From: Varanus komodoensis | Taxonomy: Eukaryota > Chordata > Lepidosauria > Squamata > Varanidae | Reading direction: 5' to 3' | Assembly: GCF_004798865.1 (NCBI RefSeq) | Contig: NW_025335568.1 | Coordinates: 52,865,486-52,929,485, forward strand | Length of the DNA stretch: 64,000 bases | Part shown: piece after piece, positions 47,611 through 60,499 of the stretch | How positions within the stretch are numbered: the first letter of the stretch is position 1 | Layout: the number at the start of each line of letters is the position of its first letter | Notes under the pieces: generated by a model | What the model was told of the DNA's origin: nothing | The model's input: only the letters and a program-made list of their open reading frames with translations | Database searches by the model: none | Translations under genes and position numbers: made by a program

Positions 47611-48777
47611 TCTCAGTACATGATACAAATTTGATATTCTAATTGGGGTAGCATAGCCAGTAATGCTAGAAGCAAGGCAGCCAAGACTCTCCTGAGCCCA
47701 TAGCTGGGTCCTCTGTGACTAAGAGGCCTTTAGGACTGTGAGTGAGTTGTCTCCAGTTGCTTCATGCCAAGTTGTCTCCCGCCATTGCCTGTTGCTTCAT
47801 TCTCAGCACATTAATTCATGAGATTGAGTTGTACTGTGAAAAGTACTATGGAAAACTTAAGTAAAGTGTATATCAAGGAAATTAAATTTAGAACTCCTGC
47901 CTTCTGAAACACTGCTCCTTCCCCAAGGGGAATATTTTGCCCTTTTCAGAGGTATCTTTTAGAAACACGGATGTTGGAGACATTTTTATGCGTACTCTTC
48001 TATTTCCTTTCAAAAGGGTGTGTGTGTGTGTATTATATTTCCTATTATTACATGTGCCTTGGTATCAGACAGGCTCCTATATGAGCTGTACTCATATGTC
48101 ATAATGACATAATGCACAGTAAAAGCCCAATATTAAAACAAAACCCCTTAACATTTATATGGTGGGTGAAATAAATCAACCTTAAATTATTTCTAAATGC
48201 CACAAAAGGGCAATGCAGCTTTGAATGTAGCTATTGATAGAGGGAGTGGGGGAAAAGACAGAACAAATTCATTTGGATTACTTAGCCCCTATGAAGAAAT
48301 ATGTATAAATCTTGATCTGGAGTTTTTCTTCCTGGATTCATCCATCAGTGAGTACTAGCCAGTTAATTTGAAATACTTCAGTGCAGCTTCACAAAGTGAC
48401 TTGTGTAGTGTGTGTATAAATTCATCATCATTATTATTTGGCTGCTGTGCCATTATGCTTGATTGTTTAATCTGGAAAACATAAATTAGCAGTTGGAGAA
48501 TACTGGTATAATATGAGAAGGCAGTCATTTTTTCTTCCCTTAGTGCATATTACAGTTTTCAAAAAGCAAATATCCAGATGACTATTCAGTATACCTCTGT
48601 TAAGAATCAAGAAAGTTTTCAAATGAAGCAAGGTGACCTTCTCACATGTTGACATGTTTCACACCATCCTTGCCTTTCAATGATGTGGTGGGGGATATGG
48701 GGGGGTGCTCTGCCATTTGTCAGGACTGGCTCAAAATGGCAGTGGCTTAGGTCCTGGTTCATTTCTACCCATGAGAT
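47611..48777. other. Non-coding, no recognised gene
   Basis: Unique-looking DNA with a short (GT)n at 48018-48031. Confidence 0.35.
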
Positions 48778-48862
48778 CATAGAATAGTAGCATTGGAAGG
48801 AACCAAGAAAGCCATCAGGTCCAACTCCCTGCTGTTGTAGGACACCAATTTACATCATTCCA
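48778..48862 (-). mobile_element. CR1 LINE 3' fragment
   Basis: atcatagaatagtagcattg, gaaggaaccaagaaagccat, caggtccaactccctgctgt is the reverse view of a CR1 3' tail. Confidence 0.75.
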
Positions 48863-49498
48863 CTCAGATAGTTCCATCCATGAGTGGAATTCCACTCATA
48901 ATGCTCCCACTAGTGGAAAATAGCAGGGAGGCAACAGATTTTCCCCTCACTGGACAGCATCCAACTTCAGTTCCCTCACTATTCGAGAGGGCCCTCCAAC
49001 CTTTCAGAGCAATGGTTTGTGGGTGGGGAAGAACAGAAAAGATTGTAAGGAGAGGAGGGAGAGAATCAACCAAGGTCCTTTCTTCCTGTTACTTTACCCA
49101 AAATGATCTGATAGATTCCTTCTGCTCTCAGAAGGATGACTGTGATCCAGTCCCCTGATTACTTTGAAGCCACTTTGTTTACTTCAGCATGGGTTCTGAA
49201 AGGCTTACCAACTTCTGGTTAAAATAAATAAGAATGTTGGGCAAAGCCCCAGAAGTGCTTCCTTCAAAAGCAGGCGAAAAGGTTTTAAAGATGTTCCGTA
49301 CTGGATTGATTTCAATGTTGGTAGTGGAAGAAAGGCATCAGAGATTAGCAGTGGATTGCTATGCATATCTAATTTGAAGAAAGGTGCATTGATTGAAATG
49401 GGACATAGAAATAAATGTATGTAAGATGTAGCAAACTGAATCAATGAAACAAAGTTTTGGGTGTATGTGTGTGAGGGATGTATATATCTATCTATCAA
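48863..49498. other. Non-coding, no recognised gene
   Basis: Unique-looking. A short tatctatc run lies next to the L2 start. Confidence 0.35.
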
Positions 49499-50380
49499 AT
49501 AAACTGAAGCTCAATCCAGACAAGACGGAGGTCCTGTTGGTTGGCGGATTGGGCTTTGGGGAAGGGGACCTGAACTTAGTCCTGAATGGGGTTGCAATCC
49601 CTCTTAGGGACAAGGTCCGCAGCTTGGGAGTGCTCCTCGACCCAGAGCCTTCACTGGAAGCTCAGGTGACAGCGGTGGTGAGGAGCGCTTTCTTTCAGCT
49701 TCAGCTTCCAGCTGCGTCCCTACCTGGAGAATGACTGCCTGGCGAAAGTGACACACGTGTTGGTGACTTCCCGACTTGACTTCTGTAACGCGCTCTACGT
49801 GGGGCTGCCCTTGAAGATGGCCCAGATACTTCAATTGGTTTAAAATAGAGCTGCCAGGCTGCTGACAGGGACTGGGCATTATGTTCACATGACTCCAGTT
49901 CTCCATCAGCTTCACTGGCTTCCCATTGAAGTCCGGGCCCAATTCAAGGTGGGCCTTAACGGCTTGGGTCCTGGTTACCTGAAGCCCTTAACGGCTTGGG
50001 TCCTGGTTACCTGAAGGAGCGCTTACGTCCATATATGCCCGCCCGTCCCTTGAGATCAGCGGGGGAGGCCCTTCTCCGGGAACACTCCATGAAGGATATT
50101 ACGAGGGTAAGTACTTGGAGGAGGGCTTTCTCTGTGGTGGCACCCAATCTATGGAATGTGCTCCCCAGAGAGGTCCGCCTGACACCGTCATTATTTGTTT
50201 TTCGGTGCCAGGCGAAGACCTTTTTATTTAAACGTCATTTTAATTGTTAATATTATTTATTTTATATCTCTGGCCAGGTTGTCTCAAATTATATTGTTTT
50301 TATATTGTGATTATTTATTTATTATTGTGAGCCACCCCAAGGCTTCGGCGAATGGGGCGGCATAGAAGCTTCCTAAATAA
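49499..50380 (+). mobile_element. L2 LINE, RT C-terminus and 3' end
   Basis: Well-preserved L2 on the plus strand. It encodes KLKLNPDKTEVLLVGGLGFG, VRSLGVLLDPEPSLEAQVTA, then after one or more shifts LVTSRLDFCNALYVGLPLKM and GYLKERLRPYMPARPLRS with WRRAFSVVAPNLWNVLPREV. The tail is 50250-50380. A 32-base unit (ccttaacggcttgggtcctg...) is tandemly duplicated at 49954-50017. Internal length differs from the L2 norm just before that duplication. This is a young-looking but dead copy. Confidence 0.92.
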
Positions 50381-50400
50381 TATATATATATATATTTGAG

Positions 50401-50748
50401 GGATGAAGGTGGCGCAGTGGTTTAACTGCTGTGCTGCTGGGCTGGTTGATCAAAAGGTTGCTGGTTTGAATCTGCACAACGGGGTGAGTTCCCGTTGCTC
50501 TGTCCCAGCTCCTGCCAACCTTGCAGTTTGAAAGCATGCTAATGCAAGTAGATAAAAAGGTACCGCTTCGGTGGGCAGGTAACAGCATTCCGTGCACTTC
50601 GGTGTTTAATCATGCTGGTCACATGACCACAGAGACTGTCTGCAGACAAACACTGGCTCCTTCAGCTAGAAAATGGAGATGAGCACCGCCCCCTAGAGTC
50701 AGGCATGACTGGACTTAACGTCAAGGGGAAACCTTTACCTTTACCTTT
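50401..50748 (+). mobile_element. Sauria-type SINE, full length
   Basis: ggtggcgcagtggtttaact (A box), ggttgctggtttgaatctgc (B box), gtgagttcccgttgctctgt, ggtcacatgaccacagagac, gagatgagcaccgcccccta and gactggacttaacgtcaagg, ending in ACCTTT units (acctttacctttacctttt). The ACCTTT tail and BovB-linked 3' end are hallmarks of Sauria SINEs, a squamate family. It starts some 20 bases after the L2 end, separated by a (TA)n run. Confidence 0.85.
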
Positions 50749-53459
50749 TTATATTTAAATATATAAATAACTTTTTCTTATCGGCTGTGGTAGACCCTTA
50801 GCAAAGGTTGATTTTGATCTGCACTAGCATGCCAAAAGTTTGGCTGGCTGCAGATGTTGGCCCATGGAGAAGGAAAAGAAGTATACTTTGTGGAGCATGG
50901 AGTTGCATCATCTCTAAAAGGAGGACCCATGGCTGGTCAAGCTTCGTCTTAGCCCAGTGAGGCCCAAGGCAAAGAGGGCCCTCTTGGACACTTTTGAAAG
51001 CCTGTAAAAAAATCCCACTTCCTAACTGCAGGTGTTCCTTCCCCTCAAAAAAGCAAAGAATGCAAAACCAATGGCAGTATCAGCTAAGCCGGATAAGCAG
51101 TTGTAGCTAAACATTTAGCTTGATAAGGAACTTTTGAGAGCTGGTGATGAGGAGAAAGAGCCTGCATCTTGTTGCAATGTAGGGTGAAGCCAATTTCAGC
51201 TTCCATTTTGGGTGCTTAAGTGCAAACAGTCACCTGCTATTTCAACCTCTTACCAAGACTGGAAGCCACAGTCTAGAACTGGCTGCATGCATGGGGCCAA
51301 GCTATGCTTGGCACTTCTGCCAGCATTGTCATGCCTGACTCACTGGCATGCCACATGACACACATCTCAACCTATCTTCCTCACGTTCTTTCTGCTAATA
51401 TAGTCTGGATTTCTTCAGACCTATTATATCACAACTTTTTATATGTTGTGGTTTTCTTCTGGCATTTTTATCTGTCTGCTAAACTTCTGGTTCTGTTATG
51501 GGCTGGGGAGAATGGTTTTGGTCTGGCAATGGACTGTGGGGTGGAGCAGGAGGAAGAGGATTGCTGCTGCAGGTTGTCCTCCTCCTCCTCCTCCTCCTCT
51601 TCATCTTATTAGGGCTTCAGCAAAACAGCAGCAACTTAGTGAAACTTCACTTGGTTATCCCCTTTCTTTGGCCTCCTTCTCTCTCCCAATCCGACTTGCA
51701 AACATTTCCTCTCCTTTCCTTTGAAAAAAAAAAAGATGTCTTTTCAAGCCTTCTTGATTGCTTCCTTTGTCCTCTTGCTCAAGAAACAAGTGGCCGAAAT
51801 GCTTGTCAACTGAAAAAGTTAATCAGATTGTCTGCAGTGGCTTCCAATTAAATCACATTGACTTCAGTGGAACTAACTTAGGAGAAAGGCTGTGCAGGAG
51901 GGGGCTATATTTGCTTGATTTTGGGTGGAGGGGGTGAGGGTGCTGCCTGTCCCCCTTGCTTTACACTGTGGGGGTTGTGAGGACTGGAGGAAGCAGCAGC
52001 ACCCTTCCCCCTTCCCCGTGATTTTTCACTTACCCCCTAAAAAAAACCTCTACTCTTTTACTCCTCCACACTTTCGCCAGAGATTAAAAAAAGAAGGGGG
52101 GGGGACTTAAAGTACCATTTCCCAGCACAGAAAGCTCACCTTTTCAAACATGCTGCATTTATTAGCATTAACCCGAACTGTGAGACAGTATTTCCTCCTA
52201 AACAGAAGAGGCTCCATGTAGATCTCCTCAAAGTAAAGATTAGGTGGAATAAATGGACACTATGACATTTTATTTAGATACTGCAGAGAGGATTACAAAT
52301 ATTTTACCAGCACTTCTGTTATTCTATGACCACAATATGCTGGGAAGGTTTGTGATTAATGACTGCTGGGAATAAGTTGGGCATGGTGAGCAGAATGAAG
52401 CCAGGTGAAGCAATCGTGGAAACCAGGACCTTCAGGCTTAGGACACATTTCCACAAGATCGTTTCCTAACTCCAAGGCTGCAGTGAATTCCATTACACAC
52501 TGGACCCACCACCTGTCTTCCAGCCTTGGATTTCCACTAACTGCTGCAGCAAAGAAAGTTATAAAGCCATCTGAAGAAACCAGATGTCTGTGCCCACTCT
52601 AGAATAAATAAACACAGGACTTTCCTGCAATTCTGAGAGTTTCATATAAAGGAAGTGAGTGATTAGTTGATGAGGCACTTCTTTGATGTGAATTATTAAA
52701 AGAGCCTTTCTGTTTGATCAATCAAAACATGTCCCAAGCATGTGCAGTATGTCTACAAGTCCCTTTTCAACACAGTTGCCTTGAATCTGCACAGAGAAAT
52801 ATGCTGTCAGCACTGCTCATATGCAACCAGGAAAAGTATTTCCTCCAGGATTTTCAGGTTACTGTTGGAATTTCATTGATTCATTGTTGCATATTTGTAT
52901 TTTACTGTACATGTTTATTTTATGTATCAGGTCATACTGCAGTCTGGGATTTGCAGTACTTATGAGACATATTATTATAGTATTGATTGTTATTGCAATG
53001 ATATTACTCAAGAAATTTTGTACTTGATTAACTGTGTACTGCAATTTGAGTTTTCATAATGTCCTTGAAGTAGAAGGCTTAATATATTATGAGGGTACAA
53101 CTGTCAGTAGGCCACAAACCCTGACTGGTACATTTGGCCTAGTATGTCACAAGCAGACCTATAACAGTATTTTGGAAGAGAGAATAAAACATCCTAGGAA
53201 TGAGTAATAAGCAAAACCATAATTATTTTGAAAACTTTACCTGACGGTGAGGAATTACTATATTTATGAAAATATTTAGATGAGCATTGCTTTGAAGGAG
53301 CATTCCTTACCTGAGGAAAATGCAACCATTACTATGGTATGTGGGGAAAGCATCATATTTTTCCAGGTAATAATATGCATGAAGTTTGTGCAATATTGCA
53401 ATAAGACATTCCAACTGGACACAGCAAGTAAAAGTCCACTTATTATACAAATAATGACT
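50749..53459. other. Non-coding, no recognised gene
   Basis: Unique-looking. A (CTC)n microsatellite lies at 51577-51602 and produces the poly-Leu/Pro/Ser open frames 51304-51851. Nothing else is recognised. Confidence 0.4.
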
Positions 53460-53735
53460 GGGTTCAAACAACATAATAACCTACACTCGGTCTGAGTGTG
53501 GGCTGTTGTTGGACTGTGGATTGTTGCTGAAACATGGCCAGTTGTGTTGTCTGAACCCATGTGTGATAAGAAACCATGGTGAGCAATCCACATTCACAGC
53601 CCAAAGACAAAGTCGATGGGTTCTTTTCATGGATTGTTTGGGCTAAGCCTATAGTTGTTAGTGCAGGTGGGTTTAGATAGTATGATAAACCACATTTCAA
53701 CAACCCAGTCACAACCCACTGTGGGCTCATTCTGT
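53460..53735. mobile_element. MITE family D, copy 4
   Basis: Begins gggttcaaacaacataataa and contains the inverse gttgtgttgtctgaaccca at about 53533. Its right half carries ggattgtttgggctaagc and caacaacccagtcacaaccc. About 275 bp, similar in plan to copies 1 and 2. Confidence 0.6.
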
Positions 53736-55689
53736 ATAGAAAGGCACTTAATGGGTTTTCAGGTATGAAATTATTTATCCAAATCCACTCTTGATCAAGA
53801 AATCCACAGCATTTTAACTCAACACTTTACCAAGGCTCCTGCATCTGGATTCTTTGGAGGATTAAGATCACCTCCTTTCTCTTTGTACAACCACAGGCCA
53901 GCACTGTGGTTTGGCAGAATTGCAAAAATATAGTAGCTTCTCATAGAGCCATTTCTAAATACTGCCACAATTTCCTCCATCTTGGGTGGGGTGGGGGGCA
54001 CAGATTGGCTTGAACAGAATGCAAAAGGCCTTAGAGGATATTAATGTCATATAAAGCACCCACAAACTACGTCCCATAAGAGAGGAACCATGAGTACACA
54101 AAAATATTATTATTATTATTAATAATGATCGATTATATTTCTATACCACCCTATAGCCAAAGTCCTCTTGTGTAGAGAAGCCTTATATTTATTGTTGTGA
54201 AAGGCCTTAATGATGAAGACAGTGATATTTGATACTCAAATATCCTATGAAACTATTGGCTATAGGGAACAATCCTATGCCAGAAAAAAAAATCTACAAT
54301 TCCCAGTGGTGGATGGCTGGGCAGTGCTGGAGACTGTAAGATTTTTTTTTCCAGCTAAAAATGCATAGGATTCTGCCCTTAATGTAACAAAATATACAAG
54401 CAAGAGGATATTGGTATTACATGGTAGAAAGAAAATTCTGCAGCTTGAAAAATATTCCCAAATGCTAGCTTCTGGAAGTCGTTAAAGTGGTGAATCATTG
54501 CTATATTCTTGCAAGTATTACCCTCCTTTTGGGTTTGATTTGTCAGAGAAAATGAAAGGCTGTTAATCTTTGCTTTAAAATAATGGTAACAACGATAAAT
54601 AATAATGACAAAATAACAATGTTGGGAATAAGAATCCATACTGGTACTGTATCATCCTTCACTTTACTATATATTTAATAAGCTGTATGAAGTATTGTGA
54701 GGTTTACAGCAAGCTTTATGTAAGCATCTTGGCATGTATGGACTGTATTTGATTCCTTTATGTCAACAGATAACCTATATTTGGTGGTCTCTTCTGAAAC
54801 CAGCTTTGATCAGTTTCATCCTATTCAATTTTCTTCTCATATCAGAAATGTAGTAAGCCTCCTTGGCATAGGAAACCATAAAATACTGAGGAGGATTGGA
54901 ATGAGATATACTTTTATCACTTTGAAGAAAAATATAAATATGAGCATTTTAGGGTTTAATAGTTAAGTAACTTTGATTTACAGTTCTTTAAAAATAATAC
55001 CTTTTAAAATACGCAAAATCTCTAAAAGATGAATTAAGTGAGCATTTGATTTAGTATTTGAAAGGGGCTTTCTGATTTACCCAAAATGAAAACCTCAAAT
55101 TCTTCTTTGTCTAAAACCGCCTCTTTGGCTTCTGAAAGGCTGTGCTGTCATCGATTTCCAAGATTTTGAGGAAACACCATCTATAATTTCTTTGGTATTC
55201 TTTACTAATATACATAAATCACTGGAAACTCATTTGGTATTAAGGTAGGTGTCATAGCGGTATTCCATCACTTAGTAAAAACACTCACATGGAGAACTGC
55301 CTAAAATTAAAGCAATCGCAACTCTGCTGAGAGAAGAAATTCTAAGCTTTTCCAGACAAAGGTCTTTTCCTATGGGGGTGACACTGTTTTCTTTTAACCC
55401 TGTTTTTGAAACTAGCCCCTTCATGTGATATCCCGCAAAATGGAAGGAACAGCAGCACTGGCCTGACTCCTGAGGGATAACTTTGCTGCTAGAGTAAAGC
55501 AGCCTTTAAGAAACATCTAGAGCTGTGGTACTCTGTTGTGGCAAGACCAGCAAAGACACTTGTGGCATGTTGGATTAACCATTTGGTTATGGTGTACTTT
55601 TATGGCATAATGCTTTGGTTAGCTTTTAAGATGTCATAAGGCTCTTTGTTCCTTAAAAAAATTAGACACTATTTTTACCATGTTGAAGT
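53736..55689. other. Non-coding, no recognised gene
   Basis: 54105-54180 holds an (ATT)n run and a minus-strand LINE/SINE tail (tttctataccaccctatagc). The foldback at 54265 is listed separately. The rest is unique-looking. Confidence 0.35.
54265..54379. mobile_element. Foldback MITE family F, copy 3
   Basis: The left arm is gggaacaatcctatgccaga and the right arm in reverse complement is gggcagaatcctatgcattt. Both arms carry an A/T run and a ctacaattcccag-type motif. Confidence 0.65.
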
Positions 55690-55814
55690 CATTATCTACC
55701 TTGTGAGGTAGATTAGGGTGAGAGATAGTAAATATCCAGAGAGACTCAGTGAGGGGAGATTTGAACCTTGGCCTTCCTATTCCTTCCTACCTAGGTCAAC
55801 ACACTTGTGTCATC
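55690..55814 (-). mobile_element. MIR-like SINE fragment
   Basis: Minus strand: ttgtgaggtagattagggtg, then gagatttgaaccttggcctt. Abuts the RTE LINE 3' end. Confidence 0.55.
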
Positions 55815-56480
55815 CTGACTCGCCTGCTCTATGCTGTTGGTTTCTGATTCATAGTGACCCTATGAACGAGGGTCCTCCAAAATGTCTTGTCCATGACAGC
55901 TCTGTCCAGCTTTTCCAGCTCTGAGGCTGTGGCTTCTTCTAGGGATTCTATCCATTTCATATTTGATCTTCTCTTTCATCTTCTGTCTTTGAGGTTTCCT
56001 AACATGATTGTCCTCCCCAGGGCATCTTGCCTCGAGACAGGCAGGGATGACAGCCTCAGTTTTGTCCTTATGCTTCTAGGGAAACTCTGGCTTGATTTGA
56101 TCTAGGACCTACTCGTTTGTCTTTCTGTCAGTCCAGAGCCTTCCTCCAGCACTACATTTTGAAAGCATCAATTTTCCTCTTGTTGGTTTTCTTCACTGTC
56201 CAGCTTTCACACTCATACTTTGTGGGGGGAATACAGCGGTTTGGGTTATCATGACATTGGTCTCTAGTGAAACATAGACCAAAAAACATTAATGATCTTT
56301 TCTAGTTCCTTTTAAGTGCCAGCCTTCCTCAAATTTCTTGACTGTAGTCTCCCTTTGAATTAACAACTGAGCCAAGGTAGGTGAAATCTTTCACAATTTT
56401 GATTTCTTCATTATCAACAATGAAGTTCTGTAGTTCTTCTGTGGACAAGATTTTTGTTTTCTTAATATTTAATTTGCAGC
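55815..56480 (-). mobile_element. RTE-clade LINE, 3' part (left of DIRS)
   Basis: Minus-strand RTE-clade LINE related to BovB. Next to the DIRS edge it encodes KLNIKKTKILSTEELQNFIV followed by EIKIVKDFTYLGSVVNSKGD. Near its 3' end it encodes SLEEATASELEKLDRAVMDK and TFWRTLVHRVTMNQK. The upstream half of the same element continues after the DIRS, at 61811. The frame is broken in several places. Confidence 0.82.
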
Positions 56481-56658
56481 CCTGCTTTTGTACTTTCTTT
56501 TTCTTTGTGGCCTCTGTGCATCACACAAATGGGTGCTGTGCCTGCGCAGTGCCTTTGGCCGGAAGATTGATAGTTAACGGTTTTGGCGGGAAAACTCCGC
56601 TTCCCCTCCCCTCCAGTAGCATATATAGAGTGGGGCGCCCGCCATTTTCCAGTCTTTG
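56481..56658 (+). repeat. DIRS left inverted terminal repeat
   Basis: Matches the reverse complement of 61621-61810. Shared wording includes gggtgctgtgcctgcgcagt, ggttttggcgggaaaactcc and the TATA-like agtagcatatatagag, which could be a promoter element in this family. The outer 30 bases are less similar. Confidence 0.9.
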
Positions 56659-56929
56659 CGACCGCCGTTCATTGTGCCTCGTCGCTTTCATTCTCGCTTA
56701 GATCGTTCCTCGCCCTTCTCTGCTTCTATGATTTTTCTCTTTTCCCTTTTTCCAAGTTCATATATCCTCGTCCTTGCTTCTCATAGTTTTCTTGTTGATC
56801 TCCATGACTGTCTTTTCTTGTTCTATAAAAAAAACAAAAACAAAACCAAAAATATTATCTACCCCCTCTGCATTATCTCTTTTTTTCTTTTTCTGCGATG
56901 GTGCAATGAGCAGCATTCCGCAAAAGTGT

Positions 56930-58350
56930 AGAGTGTGGCTCTAAGATGTCCCCAGCGGACCTGCACGACCTGTGCCTCCTCTGTTTGGGGGAAGGTTACA
57001 GGACGGTCAAATGCAGCCATTGTTTGGCTTTTACGAAGCAGGCCAGGAAAAACAGAATTGCCTGCATAAACTTTGGGGGACCAGGCTCTCTTGCAATCGG
57101 ACCAACTGGTTTCTAGGTCTGCTTCAACTATGGTTGCTTCTACTCGCCGTCCAACTTTGACTGCACCACCACAGCGTCCAGCTTCTTCCTCTGCTGCTCC
57201 ACCCTCACACCCTTCGGACGAAGGCGCTTCCACCATGGGTGACCAGCCTGCTTCCCCGCCTAAAAAGCAGCGGGAAAAGAGGAAGCACAGCAGCTCTGAA
57301 AAGCCGTCTGTTCACAAGAAGGCCAAGAAAGATAAGGCTGAAAAGCCGGCTCGTAAGCCAAAAAGTCCGAGCATATTAAACACAGAGACTTGGCTTCATC
57401 GGCGCCCTCGGTCCCAACTGCTGTTGTGGTACCGACACCATCGGGCCTGATCCTTCCGGGGTCCCCTTGTCATACGGGTGCATTGGCAACTGAGCAGCTG
57501 CAACAACACCAGGCTCTGCACTGGGATTCGATCTCTGATGGCGAGATCCGAGATTCCCCGCCTAGGGCTAGGTCTCCCACACCTATGCCTCCAGCCTCCA
57601 GCACGGTTGGATGCTGAGACAGAGATGTCTCCTCCGAGGAGCTGGAGGAGCCGCTCTTCCGATGGACAATCCGATGACTGGTACCATCCCCAATATTCTT
57701 TTTATCCGAGATGGAGAGATTACGTTTCCGTCGGTTACTATCCGGCTTCTCAGGGTCAGCCTTCTCTACCACCTCCTCAGGATTGTCGCACATCTTCGGC
57801 TCCGAGGGATGCACCACCGGCACTGACTAGAGAGAGCAGTAGATCTGTGTCACCAGGAGACTCTTCCTCCAGCGCTCCAGCTCACTGTGGGATGGACTCG
57901 GATGAGTCTGAGGTCAATTCGACATCACCTGATGCTGCCGTCACATCTCAGGGCCCCGGATCACCAGCCAAACCACATATCTCCTTTGCGGAGTTGATGT
58001 CCAGGCTGGTCCGGTCGCTGGAGATCGAGGCTCAACAACAGCCCGGTCCCAGCACCGATCGGTTCTATGATGTGGTCCGAGGAGAACAATCGACCTCCAT
58101 CACTCTGCCGCTCATTACAATTCTGCGTCAAGCGATGACCCAGCCATGGGATCTGCCTGCTCATCCCCAACCGACATCGAGGAGATATGAAGTCATGTAT
58201 TGGGTTCGGGAGGAGGACATTCCGTTCCTCCTATGTCATCCTAGACCAAACTTGGTCTTGATGGAGTCTTCTCAGGGCAGAGAGTCAAGGGGTCACACCA
58301 CGCCCCATGACAAGGAAGGGAGGAAGATGGACTCCCTCGCATGCTGAGTC
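56930..58350 (+). mobile_element. DIRS gag-like region (fossil part)
   Basis: A basic and Ser/Pro-rich stretch of the kind found before the RT of vertebrate DIRS elements. A cysteine-containing segment lies near 56960-57030 and a lysine-rich segment near 57250-57370. The assignment rests on position and composition more than on motifs. Confidence 0.6.
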
Positions 58351-58599
58351 TATGCGGCCTCTGGACTCGACCTGTGAATCTCCAATTATGAGGCGACATT
58401 GGCGTGATACCAATACTGTATTATGCAGTGCCTAGACAACATTGTTTCTGCTCTCCCAGACAACCAAGGCGACCTAGCAAAAGTTTTTGTGAAGGAAGCC
58501 ATGCAGGTCACAGTCCAACAGTTCTCAACAGCTAGACACCATGTAGACACTGATTCCAGGGCTCTGGTCAGTGCCATCTCCCTCCGGCAGCATGCTTGG

Positions 58600-59520
58600 T
58601 TGTGAAATTGCAACTTCCCGGAGGAGATGAAGAGAAGAATTGAGGAGATGCCCTTTGATACTTTATGGTCCCGAAACGGGATGGGGGTCTCCAACCAATA
58701 TTGGATCTAAGAAGTATTAATAGATTAAAAACACCAGAGAAATTCAGGATGGCCGCCCTTCAGAACATCCTACCATTGCTGAGGAGAGAGGACTGGTTCG
58801 CCTCATTGGACTTGAGGGATGCCTACTTTCACATCTCTATCCATCTGTGTCATAGGTGTTTCCTCCGTTTTGCTGTTGCTTCAGAAATCTTCGAATTCAT
58901 GGTGCTCCCGTTCGGACTGGCTACCGCCCCAAGGGTTTTTACAAAGTGCATGGCTCTGGTTTGCGCATACCTCTGACTACGGGGTGTTCAAATATACCCT
59001 TATCTGGATGATTGGTTGCTGGTTTCTCAGACCAGAGAGGGTCTTCTTTCCTCTATCCATGTCACTTGTGCCCTACTGAAAGATCTCGGATTTTGTGTTA
59101 ACCTCGAGAAATCCTCTCTTGTTCCTGCACAGATAATCACTTTCATCAGAGCCCGATTGGATTCCACGGTGGAGAGGGCATTTCTTCCTTGGGACAGACA
59201 GCACAATCTTGCTCAACATATTCATTGGATGCGACAGGACAGAATGGTTCCTGCCTGATCTATCCAGAGGGTCTTGGGACATATGGCCGCATCAGTAGCC
59301 GTCGTTCCACATGCCAGATTTTGGCTTCATCCTCTCCAGCTCTATTTCAACAAGATGTTTCGGCCACAATGGGACTTGCCTACCAAGCTAATTTGACTTC
59401 CGTCCTCTGTTCTACAATCTCTGGTATGGTGGACAGTTCCGGCCAACCTGAACGTAGGGGTTCCATTCCAACCACCATACCCTACAGTGACTCTTTCCAC
59501 TGACGCATCCCTAGTCGGAT
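58600..59520 (+). mobile_element. DIRS reverse transcriptase and start of RNase H (fossil part)
   Basis: Clear RT wording of the DIRS group: LDLRSINRL, then SLDLRDAYFHISIH and VLPFGLATAPRVFTK, with RNase H-like sequence further on (TDASLVGWG-type text in the DNA near 59500). Broken. Confidence 0.88.
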
Positions 59521-60200
59521 GGGGAGCAGTGTGCTTAGATCTATGCACTCAAGGTGTTTGGTATCGTCAGGAATCCATGCAACATATCAATTTCCTGGAA
59601 CCTTTGGCAATATGCAAGGCTCTATGAACTTTCAAGGACGTCCTTCGACATTGAGTCGTTCAGACTACTTCAGACAACATTGCTGCGGTCTTTTATGTGA
59701 ACAAACAAGGGGGAACAAGGTCGCCCACATTGGCTCGTCTGTCAATGCAAATATGGGACTGGTGCATCCCAAGAGACATTACTCGCATAGTGGTGCATCT
59801 CGCCGGTACGGACAACGTCGAAGCCAATCTGCTGAGCAGACAAACGGCGACATCCCACAAATGGGAGTTGGATTGACAGATCTGCGACCAACTCTTCCAT
59901 TGTTGGGGACATCTGGACATGGACTTGTTCGCTACCCGGCAGAACAGGATATGCGACAACTTTTGCTCGAGAGCGGAAATCAGACAAGAGTCACCAGGGG
60001 ATGCTTTTATGATCCCATGGAGCAATATGAATTTTTATGCTTTCCCTCCAATTCCTCTTATTATGAGAGTAGTATCAAAGATTGTTCACGATGGGGCCAC
60101 AGGACTGTTGATAACTCTGTGGTGGCCACGCCAAGCATGGTTTTCAACACTTCTTCGGATGTCTTGAGACGAGTTTCTTTATCACCCGTCTGCTCCTTAT
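59520..60200 (+). mobile_element. DIRS RNase H end and methylase-like region (fossil part)
   Basis: The frame around 59919 carries MDLFATRQNRICDNF followed by AFPPIPLIMRVVSKI and LLITLWWPRQAWF, the conserved block found downstream of RNase H in vertebrate DIRS elements. Broken. Confidence 0.75.
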
Positions 60201-60499
60201 CTCATAACTCAGCAAGGGGGCACAGTCCGCCATCCAGACTTAGCATCGCTGGAGTTAACAGCCTGGCAGATCCGATGAGACTCGGTACTGATTCAATACC
60301 GACAGCGACTAACCTCTCTATGGATTGCATTCTCGAGTCCAACACTCGGATTGCTGCTTCGAATCGGTTGGCTTTCTCTGCTTCATCGGATTCAATGGGG
60401 TTTCCATACGCAGTGAAATGGCAGCGATTCTCTACCTTTGCTGAGTCTCATTCGTTCCCTCCACAGTCTGCATCCATACAGAATATTCTCTAGTTTCTG

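Noticed and set aside
51304-51851. Overlapping 93-117 codon frames as a small protein
   Set aside because: Caused by the (CTC)n microsatellite and low stop density; no domain, no conserved frame.
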